Assembly (NCBI GenBank): GCA_001770775.1
Contig: MESA01000011.1
Location: 5,079-69,078, forward strand
Direction of reading: 5' to 3'
DNA length: 64,000 nucleotides
Source: Burkholderiales bacterium RIFCSPHIGHO2_12_FULL_63_20
Lineage (GTDB): Bacteria > Pseudomonadota > Gammaproteobacteria > Burkholderiales > Burkholderiaceae_C
Shown here piece by piece: positions 37,405-47,002 of the stretch. The notes beneath the pieces are model-generated. The model was given only the letters and a program-made list of their open reading frames with translations, searched no databases and had not been told where the DNA came from. How positions within the stretch are numbered: position 1 is the stretch's first letter; each line of letters starts with the position of its first letter. Both the position numbers and the translations under genes were made by a program.

Positions 37405-38814
37405 TCAGGGGTGAGACTGGGCGTCTGCGCCCTGCACCAGGCGCGCCAAGGTGGCATCGAAGCGTAGCAAGAAGTCGCTCATCTCGGCATGGGTGGTTTC
37501 CGACAACTGCCAGGCGGTGGGCACGAACAGGCGGCCGTTCATCTCGGTGAGCACGGGCAGCGGTGAGATGCTGTTGACGACGCCAAACAGCTGCACCGCG
37601 CGCAGGCGCGCCCCGGGCTCGTTGACGGCATTGGCATCGCCCAGGCTGGTCGCGTGGCAGCTGATGACCGGGAAGCGTTGCGCCCGCTTGAGTTGCACGC
37701 CGATGTGCCCGATGAGGGTGCGGCCCAGCCAGGGCACCAGCTCGTCCCACAGATAGGTCCAGCACATCTCGCGGCGCTCGTAGCGCGCCTGCCCTTCGCG
37801 GATGCTGGCGTCCACCGAACGCAGCCGATCCGGCCAGGGCTTGTGGGCATCCTGCTCGATGACCAGGAAGGCGCCAACGTAGTTGCCCCACAGCGGGCCG
37901 TGTCCAGCCTGAGGTGGGTAAAAGCGCCGCAGGTTCACCGAGATGCGGATGACGGCGGCGGCCTGTGGATCGTCCGGGGCTTGGTCCAGAAAGGTCTGGG
38001 CGAGCGCGGCGATCAGCAAGGTGTTGAGCGAAACGCCCGATTGCCGGGCCAGCGCCCGCAGCTCGGCCGTGCCGGTGGACACCTCGTGCAGGCGCAAGCC
38101 GGTGGTGGAGTAGTGCAGCCCCAGCCGGGTGGGCACCTGCTGGATGTGCAGCATGGCCAGCCGGCGCGACTCGGCCACCTTGTGCCGACGCGCCTTCAAC
38201 AGTTGGCGCGGCCACTGCCACCAGCGATGCGGCGCGATCGAGCCGATCATGGCCGGCGCCTCCAGCGGCATGGGTTCGAGCGGCTGGCCGTTGAACCCGC
38301 GCAGGATCTGGCGCACGAGTTGCACCATCGTCATGCCATCGGCCAGGATGTGGGGCACACCAAACAGCAAGGCGGGCTGCCGGGGGTGTGGGACAAAGCG
38401 CACGCGCAGGCCCAGGCCGCGCTCCAGCGGCAGCACCTCGTTGATCAGCTGTCGCTGCCAGGCCTCCACCTGCTCACGATCGTCCAGATCCACCTGGGTC
38501 TCGACGCGAAAGGCCCAGTCAAAGAGCTGGTCGACGATGTCGTCGTCGGGCAGGATGCGCAGATGGTAGCGGTGCCAGCCCGGCTCCAGCTTGGCGCGCA
38601 GCTTGGGGTAGACCGTGACCAGCTCGCGCATCACGCGGCGCACCTGATCGACCGCCACGGGCCCATCCAGGCGGATCAGGTAGGGCTGGACCATGGTGGC
38701 GGCCAGGCCCTCGATGGCGGCATAGCCGTGTTCGGTGCGGTTGAGGGAAACGATGTCGCCGGTGAGGAAAGCCATGCCTGGGATGCTGGCAGAGTCCAGC
38801 GGGATCCGGCTCAT
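37405..38814 (-). CDS. Condensation/WS-DGAT-like acyltransferase
   Basis: 469 residues. The motif FGVPHILADGMTMVQLV (about residue 165) matches the HxxxDG active site shared by condensation domains, wax-ester synthase/DGAT and related CoA-dependent acyltransferases. Later segments NTLLIAALAQTFLD, RISVNLRRFYPP and LWGNYVGAFLVI fit the second half of that fold. The first residues, MSRIPLDSASIPGMAFL then GDIVSLNRTEHGYAA, are a plausible substrate-tunnel region. It probably joins an acyl-CoA to an alcohol or amine. It is convergent with the GNAT gene, 12 bases apart, and forms the fourth member of the GH3 neighbourhood. Start options are ATG 38814 and ATG 38775. Confidence 0.75.
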   Translation of the reverse strand: MSRIPLDSASIPGMAFLTGDIVSLNRTEHGYAAIEGLAATMVQPYLIRLDGPVAVDQVRRVMRELVTVYPKLRAKLEPGWHRYHLRILPDDDIVDQLFDWAFRVETQVDLDDREQVEAWQRQLINEVLPLERGLGLRVRFVPHPRQPALLFGVPHILADGMTMVQLVRQILRGFNGQPLEPMPLEAPAMIGSIAPHRWWQWPRQLLKARRHKVAESRRLAMLHIQQVPTRLGLHYSTTGLRLHEVSTGTAELRALARQSGVSLNTLLIAALAQTFLDQAPDDPQAAAVIRISVNLRRFYPPQAGHGPLWGNYVGAFLVIEQDAHKPWPDRLRSVDASIREGQARYERREMCWTYLWDELVPWLGRTLIGHIGVQLKRAQRFPVISCHATSLGDANAVNEPGARLRAVQLFGVVNSISPLPVLTEMNGRLFVPTAWQLSETTHAEMSDFLLRFDATLARLVQGADAQSHP

Positions 38815-38884
38815 GGCTTGTGCGGAGAGCCCCCCTGAATGAGCAGGCAAGCGCCGCCGCACGCGGACTGCCTACAATCTCGGG

Positions 38885-40000
<1,116 letters not shown>

Positions 40001-40011
40001 ACCCGCGAGCG

Positions 40012-40866
40012 TCAGGCTTGGTCACGAGCGGCCATCAAGGCCGCCGCCATGATCAAGGCCCCACCGACCAGGATGGGCGGGCGCAGCACCTCGCCGCCCA
40101 GCCAGACCGCCGAGCTGGCGGCGACCACCACCTCGGTGAGCATGACCACCGAGGTGATGTGCACCGGCAAGCGGGATGCACCGTACTGCAGCGCCATGTT
40201 GCCGACGAAGAACAGCGTCCCGAGCGCCAAGGCGGGCAGCAGCCAGGCCACCTGCAGCGGCGGCCAGTGCGGGATCAGGGCTTGCGAGGCCAGGACCGCC
40301 CCCAGCGCCGCCGGCAAGGTGATGCCGCCCAGGAACATCGCCAAAGCGCGCGCTGATGCGGCCTGCGCCGCCTGACGTCGCAACATCACGTTGGTGATGG
40401 CAAAGCCCATGCCGCCCAGCAGCCCTAGCCAGTCCGCCAAGCCACTGAAGGCAGGCCAACCTCCCTCGGCGGGCCGCAGCACCAACAAGGCGCCACACAA
40501 AGCCACACTCACGCGCACCACGGCCATACGGGTGACGCGCTCGCCGAGCAGCCACCACGCCAACCCCACGGCCCACAGCGGCATGAGATAGAACAGGAGC
40601 ACCACGCGCACCACTTCGCCGGTACTCACCCCCCAGTTGAACGCGGCATTGGTCGCACCCGAAGCCAGCGCCAGCACCCACAGCGCTGGCGTGCGCCACA
40701 CAGTGGCCCAGGCCTGCGGCCGTGACACGCCGATCAGGACCCCACCGAGCAGGAAGAACAGCAGCGTGGCCCACAACGGGTGTAGCCCCTGATCCTGCAG
40801 ATGGCGCAACGGCCACCACGACAGCCCCCAGACGAAGGCGTTGAACAACAAACCCAGATACGGCAT
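40012..40866 (-). CDS. EamA/DMT-family transporter
   Basis: 284 residues with about ten hydrophobic segments in two repeated halves, the EamA drug/metabolite transporter pattern. Seen: MPYLGLLFNAFVWGLSWWPL at the start, GATNAAFNWGVSTG, LVLRPAEGG, and a second half ending with VMLTEVVVAASSAVWLGGE. The substrate is unknown; relatives export amino acids or metabolites. It is convergent with hemE and lies just downstream of rlpA on the same strand (six bases), so the two may be co-transcribed. Confidence 0.85.
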   Translation of the reverse strand: MPYLGLLFNAFVWGLSWWPLRHLQDQGLHPLWATLLFFLLGGVLIGVSRPQAWATVWRTPALWVLALASGATNAAFNWGVSTGEVVRVVLLFYLMPLWAVGLAWWLLGERVTRMAVVRVSVALCGALLVLRPAEGGWPAFSGLADWLGLLGGMGFAITNVMLRRQAAQAASARALAMFLGGITLPAALGAVLASQALIPHWPPLQVAWLLPALALGTLFFVGNMALQYGASRLPVHITSVVMLTEVVVAASSAVWLGGEVLRPPILVGGALIMAAALMAARDQA

Positions 40867-40872
40867 GCAGGC

Positions 40873-41814
40873 TCAGCGGCGCTCCACCACCATCGGGTTG
40901 AGCTGGAGCGCTTCACGCGCCTGGTCGGCGGCCAGCAGCGCGTCCCGGTGGGTGGCATACGGCCCGACCTTCAGTTTGTACATCGACGACTCGTGGAACA
41001 CCGCCAACATCGGCATCAGCCCCGCCAGCTCGTCCGACACGCGCTGCTGCAGGCGATCCACGCCCTCGCGCTGACGCATGGCGGCCAGCTGCACATAAAA
41101 ACCGCGTTGGGCCGGCGTATAGGCTCGCGCAGGCGACGGTGGGGTGGCCGCTGGGGTCGTTGTTGCCATCCGCTCGGGGGCGGCTGCGACACCGCGCCCC
41201 ATCTCGACCGCGGCCTCCCCCCCCTGTGTGGCATCGGTGTCCCACACCCCACGGCGAATGTCATCGAAGGTCAGACGCGTCACCTCGACCTGCGCGTTGC
41301 CGGCCGAGGCCATGCCCAGTTTGACGGCCGCAGCGTAGCTCAGGTCGATCACACGACCGCCATGAAAAGGCCCACGGTCATTGATGCGCACGATCACGGA
41401 CTTGCCGGTTTTCACATGGCGCACTCGGGCGTAACTAGGGATGGGCAAGGTACGGTGCGCGGCCGTCAGGCCATACATGCTGAACAGCTCGCCACTGGCG
41501 GTACGTCGCCCGTGAAACTTGGTGCCATACCAGGAGGCCACGCCTTGCTCGCGCCACGGCACGTCGTCGGCCAGCGGCGCGTAGGCCTGCCCCAGCACTT
41601 CGTAAGGCTTGTTCGGGCCGCCTTTGCGGATGGGCTCGATGCGCGGCACCGGGTCGGGCAGCGCAGCGAGGTCGGTGGGCGCCTGGGCTGGCGCCCCATC
41701 ACGCTGGGACGAAGATGCCGAGCGGGGCCCGGGGCCACTGGCGCACCCGGCCAGCAGCGCCGCGACACACAGCGGCAGCCCCCACGTCAGAAGGCGAGCG
41801 GTGGAACGTTGCAT
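40873..41814 (-). CDS. rlpA: RlpA septal lytic transglycosylase lipoprotein
   Basis: 313 residues. The N-terminus has a hydrophobic stretch ending LLAGCAS, a lipobox, so it is an outer-membrane or periplasmic lipoprotein. The double-psi beta-barrel region (about residues 90-180) includes GVASWYGTKFHGRRTASGE and VRINDRGPFHGGRVIDLS, the RlpA core with the catalytic Asp. A Pro/Ala linker leads to a C-terminal SPOR-like domain (about 235-313, beginning GFYVQLAAM) that binds denuded septal glycan. RlpA cleaves such glycan and helps separate daughter cells. The ATG at 41814 is used rather than the longer frame. Confidence 0.9.
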   Translation of the reverse strand: MQRSTARLLTWGLPLCVAALLAGCASGPGPRSASSSQRDGAPAQAPTDLAALPDPVPRIEPIRKGGPNKPYEVLGQAYAPLADDVPWREQGVASWYGTKFHGRRTASGELFSMYGLTAAHRTLPIPSYARVRHVKTGKSVIVRINDRGPFHGGRVIDLSYAAAVKLGMASAGNAQVEVTRLTFDDIRRGVWDTDATQGGEAAVEMGRGVAAAPERMATTTPAATPPSPARAYTPAQRGFYVQLAAMRQREGVDRLQQRVSDELAGLMPMLAVFHESSMYKLKVGPYATHRDALLAADQAREALQLNPMVVERR

Positions 41815-41922
41815 GGTTCGCACGATAACCGATCTGGGCGTCACCCGCCCAGACACGGCGACCCCTGGCGTGTCACAGGCGGCACAATGGCGCGGTCATT
41901 GATCTTTCTGGAAACGCCGACC

Positions 41923-43197
41923 ATGTCAGAGCCACGGGCCCCCTCCATCGACCACCCCTTCGACCATCCTTTCGAGCGTGGCATGCGCAACCGCCGCGCC
42001 GCCCTGGGCGATGCCTGGGTGGACAAGTCCGTGGCCAAGGCCAATGCCTTCAACGCCGCCTTCCAGCATTTCATCACCGATTACGCTTGGCATGGCGTCT
42101 GGGGTCGCCCCGGCCTGGACTGGAAGACCCGCCGCGTGCTGGTGATGGCCGTGACCTGCGCCCTGGGCCGCTGGGACGAGTTCGAGATCCACATGCGCGG
42201 CTCGCTGACCCCGGGTAACGCCCACACGCTGACCCCTGCGGAGGTGCGCGAAGCCTTGTTCCAGATCGCCATCTACGCGGGTGTGCCGGCGGCCAACACG
42301 GGCTTTTCCAAGGCCCTGGGCATCATGCGCGAACTGGGCATCGAGCCCCCACCCCACCCTGCCGATCAATCCTGGCACCCCGGCGTGGGCCGTTCGGTGT
42401 TCACCCGCAGCCGCCCGAAACTGCACGCCACCGTACGCGACGCCCGCAGCGCCACGCCGCGCCACACGGTCATCCTCAGCCACGCGCTGGGACAGGACAG
42501 CTCGATGTGGGACCTGGTGGCCAATGAGCTGGCGGCCACCTGCCGGGTGATCTGCCCGGACACGCGCGGACATGGCCGCTCTGCCCTGCCCACCGGCACC
42601 CTGAGCCTGGACGATCTGGCCGATGACGCCGCCCGCCTGATCGACGAGGTGGCCGGTGGCGAGCCGGTGATCTGGGTGGGCCTGTCGATGGGCGGCCTGA
42701 TCGGCCAGGCCCTGGCGCTACGCCACCCGGGCAAGCTCAAAGCCCTGGTGCTGGCCAACACCCCCAGCGGCTACGACGCCGCCGGACGCGCCGCCCTGCA
42801 GCAACGCATCCAGAGCGTCGAGCACGGCGGCATGGAGGCCGTGGCCGAGGGCACGATGGAGCGCTTCTTCAGCGAGGCCTTCCGCGCCAGCCAGACCGCG
42901 GCCGTGCAACGCCATCAACGCCTGCTGCTGGCGACCGACCCCGAGGGCTACACCGCCTGCGCGGCCGCCTTGGGCGAGGCGGACCTGACGGCACACCTGG
43001 GCCAGATCCGGGTGCCGACCCTGCTGCTGGCCGCGAGCGAAGACCCCAGCACGCCACCGGTCACCATGCAGGCCATGGCCACCGCCCTGCCGCACGCTGA
43101 ATGTGTGACGCTGCCCGGCTGCGCCCACCTGAGTGCGGTGGAACAACCCTGGGCCTTCACCGATCTGGTTCAAGCCTTCATCGATCAGGTCGGCTGA
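41923..43197 (+). CDS. Fused carboxymuconolactone decarboxylase-like and alpha/beta-hydrolase (PcaC-PcaD-like) protein
   Basis: 424 residues. The N-terminal part (about 1-140) is a CMD/PcaC-like domain: FITDYAWHGVWGRPGLDW, RRVLVMAVTCALGRWDEFE, then the histidine-containing IHMRGSLTPG, and an AIYAGVPAANTGF helix. The C-terminal part (about 175-424) is an alpha/beta hydrolase with GLSMGG (nucleophile Ser), ASEDPSTPP (Asp) and GCAHLSAVEQP (His), like beta-ketoadipate enol-lactonase PcaD. Known PcaL fusions have the order PcaD-PcaC; here the order is reversed. It may act on protocatechuate-derived intermediates, but no other pca gene is near. The preferred ATG is 41923; 41887 is also in frame. 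Confidence 0.85.
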   Translation: MSEPRAPSIDHPFDHPFERGMRNRRAALGDAWVDKSVAKANAFNAAFQHFITDYAWHGVWGRPGLDWKTRRVLVMAVTCALGRWDEFEIHMRGSLTPGNAHTLTPAEVREALFQIAIYAGVPAANTGFSKALGIMRELGIEPPPHPADQSWHPGVGRSVFTRSRPKLHATVRDARSATPRHTVILSHALGQDSSMWDLVANELAATCRVICPDTRGHGRSALPTGTLSLDDLADDAARLIDEVAGGEPVIWVGLSMGGLIGQALALRHPGKLKALVLANTPSGYDAAGRAALQQRIQSVEHGGMEAVAEGTMERFFSEAFRASQTAAVQRHQRLLLATDPEGYTACAAALGEADLTAHLGQIRVPTLLLAASEDPSTPPVTMQAMATALPHAECVTLPGCAHLSAVEQPWAFTDLVQAFIDQVG

Positions 43198-43223
43198 GCG
43201 CGCTGAGACACAGATCGCCCACA

Positions 43224-43249
43224 AAAAAACCCGCCTCGGCGGGTTTTTT
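43224..43249. terminator. Bidirectional intrinsic terminator
   Basis: ACCCGCC and GGCGGGT form the stem, with A-run before and six T after. It separates the fused hydrolase gene (plus) from the PEP-CTERM gene (minus). Confidence 0.85.
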
Positions 43250-43281
43250 CACAGGAGCGCCGCACAGAGCGGCCACCGCTC

Positions 43282-43965
43282 TCAGGCTGCCTGGCGGCGA
43301 CGCGCCCACACCAGGCCGACCAGCCCCAAGCCCATCAGGGCGTAGCTGGCGGGTTCGGGCACAGCCGTGACCAGCACGGGAGCCCCCCCCACGAAGTTCA
43401 CCGTGTTGCCCAAAGCGGCCAGGCCATAGGTGCCGCCCACATTGCCCAGGCTGAGCATGATGGGGGTTTGCTGTGCAATGGTGGTCAAGGTGGCCGCGCT
43501 CAGGCCGGCGCCGGTGAGCGTCAACACAGCCGACTGGCCTTCGGCCAAGCTGCTGCCCGCGAAATCGAGATTCCACGTGTAGGCGTAGCCAATGTCCTTG
43601 ACGATGGGCGTGGCGCTGTAGCCCGCCCCGGCCGCCAGTGACGCGCCGGACAGGTTGCCCAGGGTCCCACTCGGCCCCTTGAGCCACAAGACATCCACGA
43701 AGTTGCCGGCACTGGAGAGGGCCGCGAACGTGTGGCTGTTGTGTTGAAGTGCCAACTGCACGCCGTTGCCACCAGCCAGATCGCTGATGGTCAGCTTGGC
43801 CACACTGTAGTTCAGTGTTTTGGTGTCGAAGGGGTTGTCAGCCGTGGCGGTGTTGAAGAAGGTCTTGAAGTCGATGGTGTAGCTGTCGGCCCAGGCCGAT
43901 GAGGACACCGAACCAAGCACGGCCAACGCTGCAGCCACCATGGTCTGTCGGCAAAGTTGGTTCAT
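43282..43965 (-). CDS. PEP-CTERM sorting-domain protein
   Basis: 227 residues. The signal peptide is MNQLCRQTMVAAALAVLGSV followed by SSSAWA, and the C-terminus has VPEPASYALMGLGLVGLVWA then RRR, the exosortase signal. The mature part is strand-rich and Gly/Ser/Ala-rich, with phrases such as YTIDFKTFFNTATADNPFD and SYTIDF-like starts common in FxDxA/FxxxxTD-type secreted proteins. AAGGAG lies seven bases before the ATG at 43965. Unlike the first PEP-CTERM gene, I see no good sigma-54 motif upstream. It is divergent from rep. Confidence 0.88.
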   Translation of the reverse strand: MNQLCRQTMVAAALAVLGSVSSSAWADSYTIDFKTFFNTATADNPFDTKTLNYSVAKLTISDLAGGNGVQLALQHNSHTFAALSSAGNFVDVLWLKGPSGTLGNLSGASLAAGAGYSATPIVKDIGYAYTWNLDFAGSSLAEGQSAVLTLTGAGLSAATLTTIAQQTPIMLSLGNVGGTYGLAALGNTVNFVGGAPVLVTAVPEPASYALMGLGLVGLVWARRRQAA

Positions 43966-44194
43966 GTGCGCTCCTTCAGAAAGTCCAGCCACCGGAGCAA
44001 CCGGAGGCAGTGGGGTCATTACGTCAATGGATGGTAAGCAACTGCGACCGTCATGCGTCGCGGGTTCACCCTTGAAACCCTTGATCAGGGGGCGCCAGCC
44101 AGACGCCCAATGGAACAACACACGACAAACCGGCGAGCCCGCGGTGCACTATCCTTGCACCCCTGCCCCCCGTCCGCTTGCCTCGACCGCCCAG

Positions 44195-46312
44195 ATGTCC
44201 TCCCCTGCTGATTCCGCCGCCCCCACCATGAACCCGGCCCAGATGGCCGCCGTGCAGCACCTGGACAGCCCCTGTCTGGTGCTGGCGGGCGCGGGCTCGG
44301 GCAAGACGCGCGTGATCACGCACAAGATCGCGCGGCTGCTGCAACCGGGGCCAGGTGCCGACCTGAGGCCCGCCGAGATCGGCGCCATCACCTTCACCAA
44401 CAAGGCTGCGGCGGAAATGCGCGAGCGGGTCAAGGGCCTGATCGGGCCCCGTGCAGCGGGCAAGCTGCTGGTGTGCACCTTCCACTCGCTGGGGGTCAAG
44501 CTGCTGCGCGAAGATGGCGAGGCGCTGGGCCTCAAGCCGGCGTTCTCGACCATGGACAGCGACGACGTGACCAGCATCCTGCGCGATGCGGGCGGCACCA
44601 CCGACGCCAAGCTGGCACGCAGCTGGCAGTGGACGATCAGCCTGTGGAAGAACAACGGCCTCAACAGCGCGCAGGCGCTGGCCCAGGCCCAGGACGACGA
44701 GGAACAGATCGCCGCCCGGGTCATGAAGCTGTACGAAGAGCGCCTGCTGGCCTACCAGGCCGTCGACTTCGACGACCTGATCGGCCTGCCGATGAAGCTG
44801 CTGGCCGAGCATGAGCACGTGCGCGCCAAGTGGCAACGCCAGCTGCGCCACGTGCTGATCGACGAATACCAGGACACCAACGCCACGCAGTACGAGCTGC
44901 TCAAGCTGCTGCTGGGGCCCGAAGGCATCTTCACCGCCGTGGGCGACGACGACCAGTCCATCTACGGCTGGCGCGGCGCCACGCTGGACAACCTCAAGCG
45001 CCTGCCGCAGGACTACCCCAACCTCAAGGTCATCCCGCTGGAGCAGAACTACCGCTCCACCTCGGCCATCTTGCGCGCGGCCAACCACGTCATCGCCACC
45101 AACCCCAAGCTGTTTCAAAAGACGCTGTGGTCGGACCTGGGCGAGGGCGAGCCCGTCAAGCTGATGGTGTGCGACAACGAGGAGCACGAGGCCGAGCGCG
45201 CCGTGGCGCACTTCCAGTTGCTGCGCAGCGGCCTGCTGGAGCGGCACCCGGGTGACCCGAGCAAGACCGACTGGTCGAACTTCGCCATCCTGTACCGAGC
45301 CAACCACCAGTCTCGCCCCTTCGAGCAGGCGCTGCGCAAGGCCAACATTCCTTACAAGGTCTCGGGCGGGCAGAGCTTTTTCGACAAGGCCGAGATCAAG
45401 GACCTGTGCTCTTGGCTGCGTCTGCTGCTCAACAACGACGACGACCCGGCGTTTTTGCGTGCCGTGACCACGCCCAAGCGCGGCATCGGCCACCAGACGC
45501 TGGGCGCCTTGGGCGAGTTCGCCGGCAAGTGGAAGGTCAGCCTGTTCGAAGCCTTGTTCTCGGACTCGCTGCACGCGGCGCTCAACAAGCGCGCGCTCGA
45601 CGGCCTGCACGAGTTTGGCCGCTACGTGAACGACCTGGAGTACCGCGCCCGCCACGCCTACGGCAGCGAGGAGGCCAAGGTGCTGCTGCTGGAGTGGCTC
45701 AAGGACATCGGCTACGAGCAGCACCTCTATGACAACGAAGAGAACGAGAAGGTGGCCGCCGCGCGCTGGACCAATGTGCTCGACTTCATCGACTGGGTGG
45801 CCAAGCGCTGCGGCGGGCAGATCGAGAACGACGGCGGGATGTCGGTCGAGTCGGAGAAGAAGAGCGTGCTGGAGATCGCCCAGCTGATCTCGCTGATCAC
45901 CAGCCTGGCCGAGCGCAATGCCGACCAGAACGTGGTGACGCTGTCGACCCTGCACGCCTCGAAGGGCCTGGAGTGGCCGCACGTGGTGCTGGCCGGGGTC
46001 AACGAGGGCTCCCTGCCCTTCTCTCGAGAGGAAGGCGACATCACGCCCCAGCAGGTGGAGGAAGAACGCCGCCTGATGTACGTGGGCATCACCCGCGCGC
46101 GCCTGACCCTGGGGGTGAGCGTGCTCAAACGCCGCAAGAAGGGACGCGAGTACGTGCAGGCCACGCCCAGCCGCTTCATTGCCGAGATGAAACTGGACGA
46201 AGGCGGCGGGCCGAAGGAAGACCCGCGCGAGAAACTCAAGCGGCTGCGCGAGGAAATGGCGGCCAAGGCCAAGGCCTCACAGGCGGCCGCACGCGCCGCT
46301 GACCAACAGTGA
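44195..46312 (+). CDS. rep: ATP-dependent DNA helicase Rep
   Basis: 705 residues, a superfamily 1A 3'-5' helicase that clears proteins ahead of the replication fork. Motifs: Walker A AGAGSGKT (about residue 33), DEYQDTNATQYELL (Walker B), GDDDQSIYGWRGA (motif III), PLEQNYRSTSAILRAA (motif IV), TLHASKGLEWPHVVLAG (motif V) and EEERRLMYVGITRAR (motif VI). The sequence is closer to Rep than to UvrD. The start could be ATG 44195 or ATG 44228 (MNPAQMAA); the latter matches the E. coli protein N-terminus, the former allows an extra 11 residues. Confidence 0.93.
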   Translation: MSSPADSAAPTMNPAQMAAVQHLDSPCLVLAGAGSGKTRVITHKIARLLQPGPGADLRPAEIGAITFTNKAAAEMRERVKGLIGPRAAGKLLVCTFHSLGVKLLREDGEALGLKPAFSTMDSDDVTSILRDAGGTTDAKLARSWQWTISLWKNNGLNSAQALAQAQDDEEQIAARVMKLYEERLLAYQAVDFDDLIGLPMKLLAEHEHVRAKWQRQLRHVLIDEYQDTNATQYELLKLLLGPEGIFTAVGDDDQSIYGWRGATLDNLKRLPQDYPNLKVIPLEQNYRSTSAILRAANHVIATNPKLFQKTLWSDLGEGEPVKLMVCDNEEHEAERAVAHFQLLRSGLLERHPGDPSKTDWSNFAILYRANHQSRPFEQALRKANIPYKVSGGQSFFDKAEIKDLCSWLRLLLNNDDDPAFLRAVTTPKRGIGHQTLGALGEFAGKWKVSLFEALFSDSLHAALNKRALDGLHEFGRYVNDLEYRARHAYGSEEAKVLLLEWLKDIGYEQHLYDNEENEKVAAARWTNVLDFIDWVAKRCGGQIENDGGMSVESEKKSVLEIAQLISLITSLAERNADQNVVTLSTLHASKGLEWPHVVLAGVNEGSLPFSREEGDITPQQVEEERRLMYVGITRARLTLGVSVLKRRKKGREYVQATPSRFIAEMKLDEGGGPKEDPREKLKRLREEMAAKAKASQAAARAADQQ

Positions 46313-46358
46313 GCGCTCACTTGCATGCAGCAGGTCTGCGATGACAGAAAAGCCAGGC

Positions 46359-46390
46359 AAAAAAAAACCCGAGATCGCAATCTCGGGTTT
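46359..46390 (-). terminator. Strong intrinsic terminator, minus-strand orientation
   Basis: AAACCCGAGA and TCTCGGGTTT pair around TCGCAA. On the minus strand nine U follow, on the plus strand only three. It therefore points to leftward transcription from within 46391-46558. Confidence 0.85.
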
Positions 46391-46476
46391 GGAATCCGTT
46401 TGAACGGTAAAGTGGAGAGACAAAAGAAACAAGCAGTGGTGTGAGGCCTCTCGTATCGAAAAGTTCCACGCTGCTG
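46359..46476 (-). ncRNA. Candidate small RNA
   Basis: A promoter-like pair (46483-46511) and a strong terminator (46359-46390), both in minus orientation, would produce a transcript of about 118 bases. It has a C/U-rich single-stranded centre (CTTGTTTCTTTTGTCTCTCC) that could bind Hfq or targets. No convincing open frame with a ribosome site fits inside. A minus-strand open frame of 87 codons covers the region but extends into rep and lacks support. Confidence 0.45.
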
Positions 46477-46482
46477 TGACGA

Positions 46483-46511
46483 AGTGTATCAAGTGTGAAA
46501 TAGTGACGCAA
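46483..46511 (-). promoter_or_regulatory. Sigma-70-like promoter for the candidate small RNA
   Basis: On the minus strand TTGCGT and TACACT are separated by 17 bases, giving a start near 46476. The match to consensus is fair (four of six at -10). Confidence 0.4.
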
Positions 46512-46558
46512 CTGTATTCGGCGGCGCCCCTCGGGCACACCTCAAAGGACTGATTTCA

Positions 46559-46981
46559 ATGGAATGCACGATCAACTGGCAACCGGCCTCCGGCATGGCC
46601 TTCATGGCGGAAACCGGCAGTGGCCACATCATCAACATGGACGGCGCCCCGGAAGGCGGCGGCCGCAACCTGGCCCCCCGCCCGATGGAAACCGTGCTCG
46701 CCGGCACGGGTGGCTGCACGGCCTATGACGTGGTGCTGATCCTCAAGCGCGGTCGCCACGATGTGCGCGGCTGCCAGGTCAAGCTCACCGCCGACCGTGC
46801 CGACACCGACCCCAAGGTGTTCACGAAGATCAACATGCACTTTGTGGTGACGGGCGTGAACCTGACGGACACCGCCGTGGCCCGCGCCATCCAGATGTCG
46901 CACGAAAAGTACTGCTCGGCCTCGATCATGATCGGCAAGACCGCCGAGATCACGACCAGTTTCGAGATCGTCGCAGCCTGA
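46559..46981 (+). CDS. OsmC/Ohr-family protein (YhfA-like)
   Basis: 140 residues. OsmC-family proteins reduce organic hydroperoxides with two cysteines. Both are present: TGGCTAYDVVLIL (about residue 54) and HEKYCSASIMIG (about 120). The N-terminal Glu/Arg-rich pattern and overall length fit the YhfA branch, whose physiological role is less clear than that of Ohr. AAAGGA precedes the ATG at 46559 by nine bases. It is convergent with coq7. Confidence 0.9.
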   Translation: MECTINWQPASGMAFMAETGSGHIINMDGAPEGGGRNLAPRPMETVLAGTGGCTAYDVVLILKRGRHDVRGCQVKLTADRADTDPKVFTKINMHFVVTGVNLTDTAVARAIQMSHEKYCSASIMIGKTAEITTSFEIVAA

Positions 46982-47002
46982 GCTGGCGGGCCCCGTCCGA
47001 GG

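Noticed and set aside
40801-41922. N-terminal extension of the decarboxylase-hydrolase fusion
   Set aside because: The frame is open but antisense to rlpA and shows no similarity; the real start is near 41923.
44066-45982. Minus-strand open frame of 638 codons
   Set aside because: Antisense to rep, with no ribosome site or motif.
46277-46540. Minus-strand protein of 87 residues
   Set aside because: Overlaps the end of rep, crosses the terminator and has no ribosome site; a small RNA explains the signals better.
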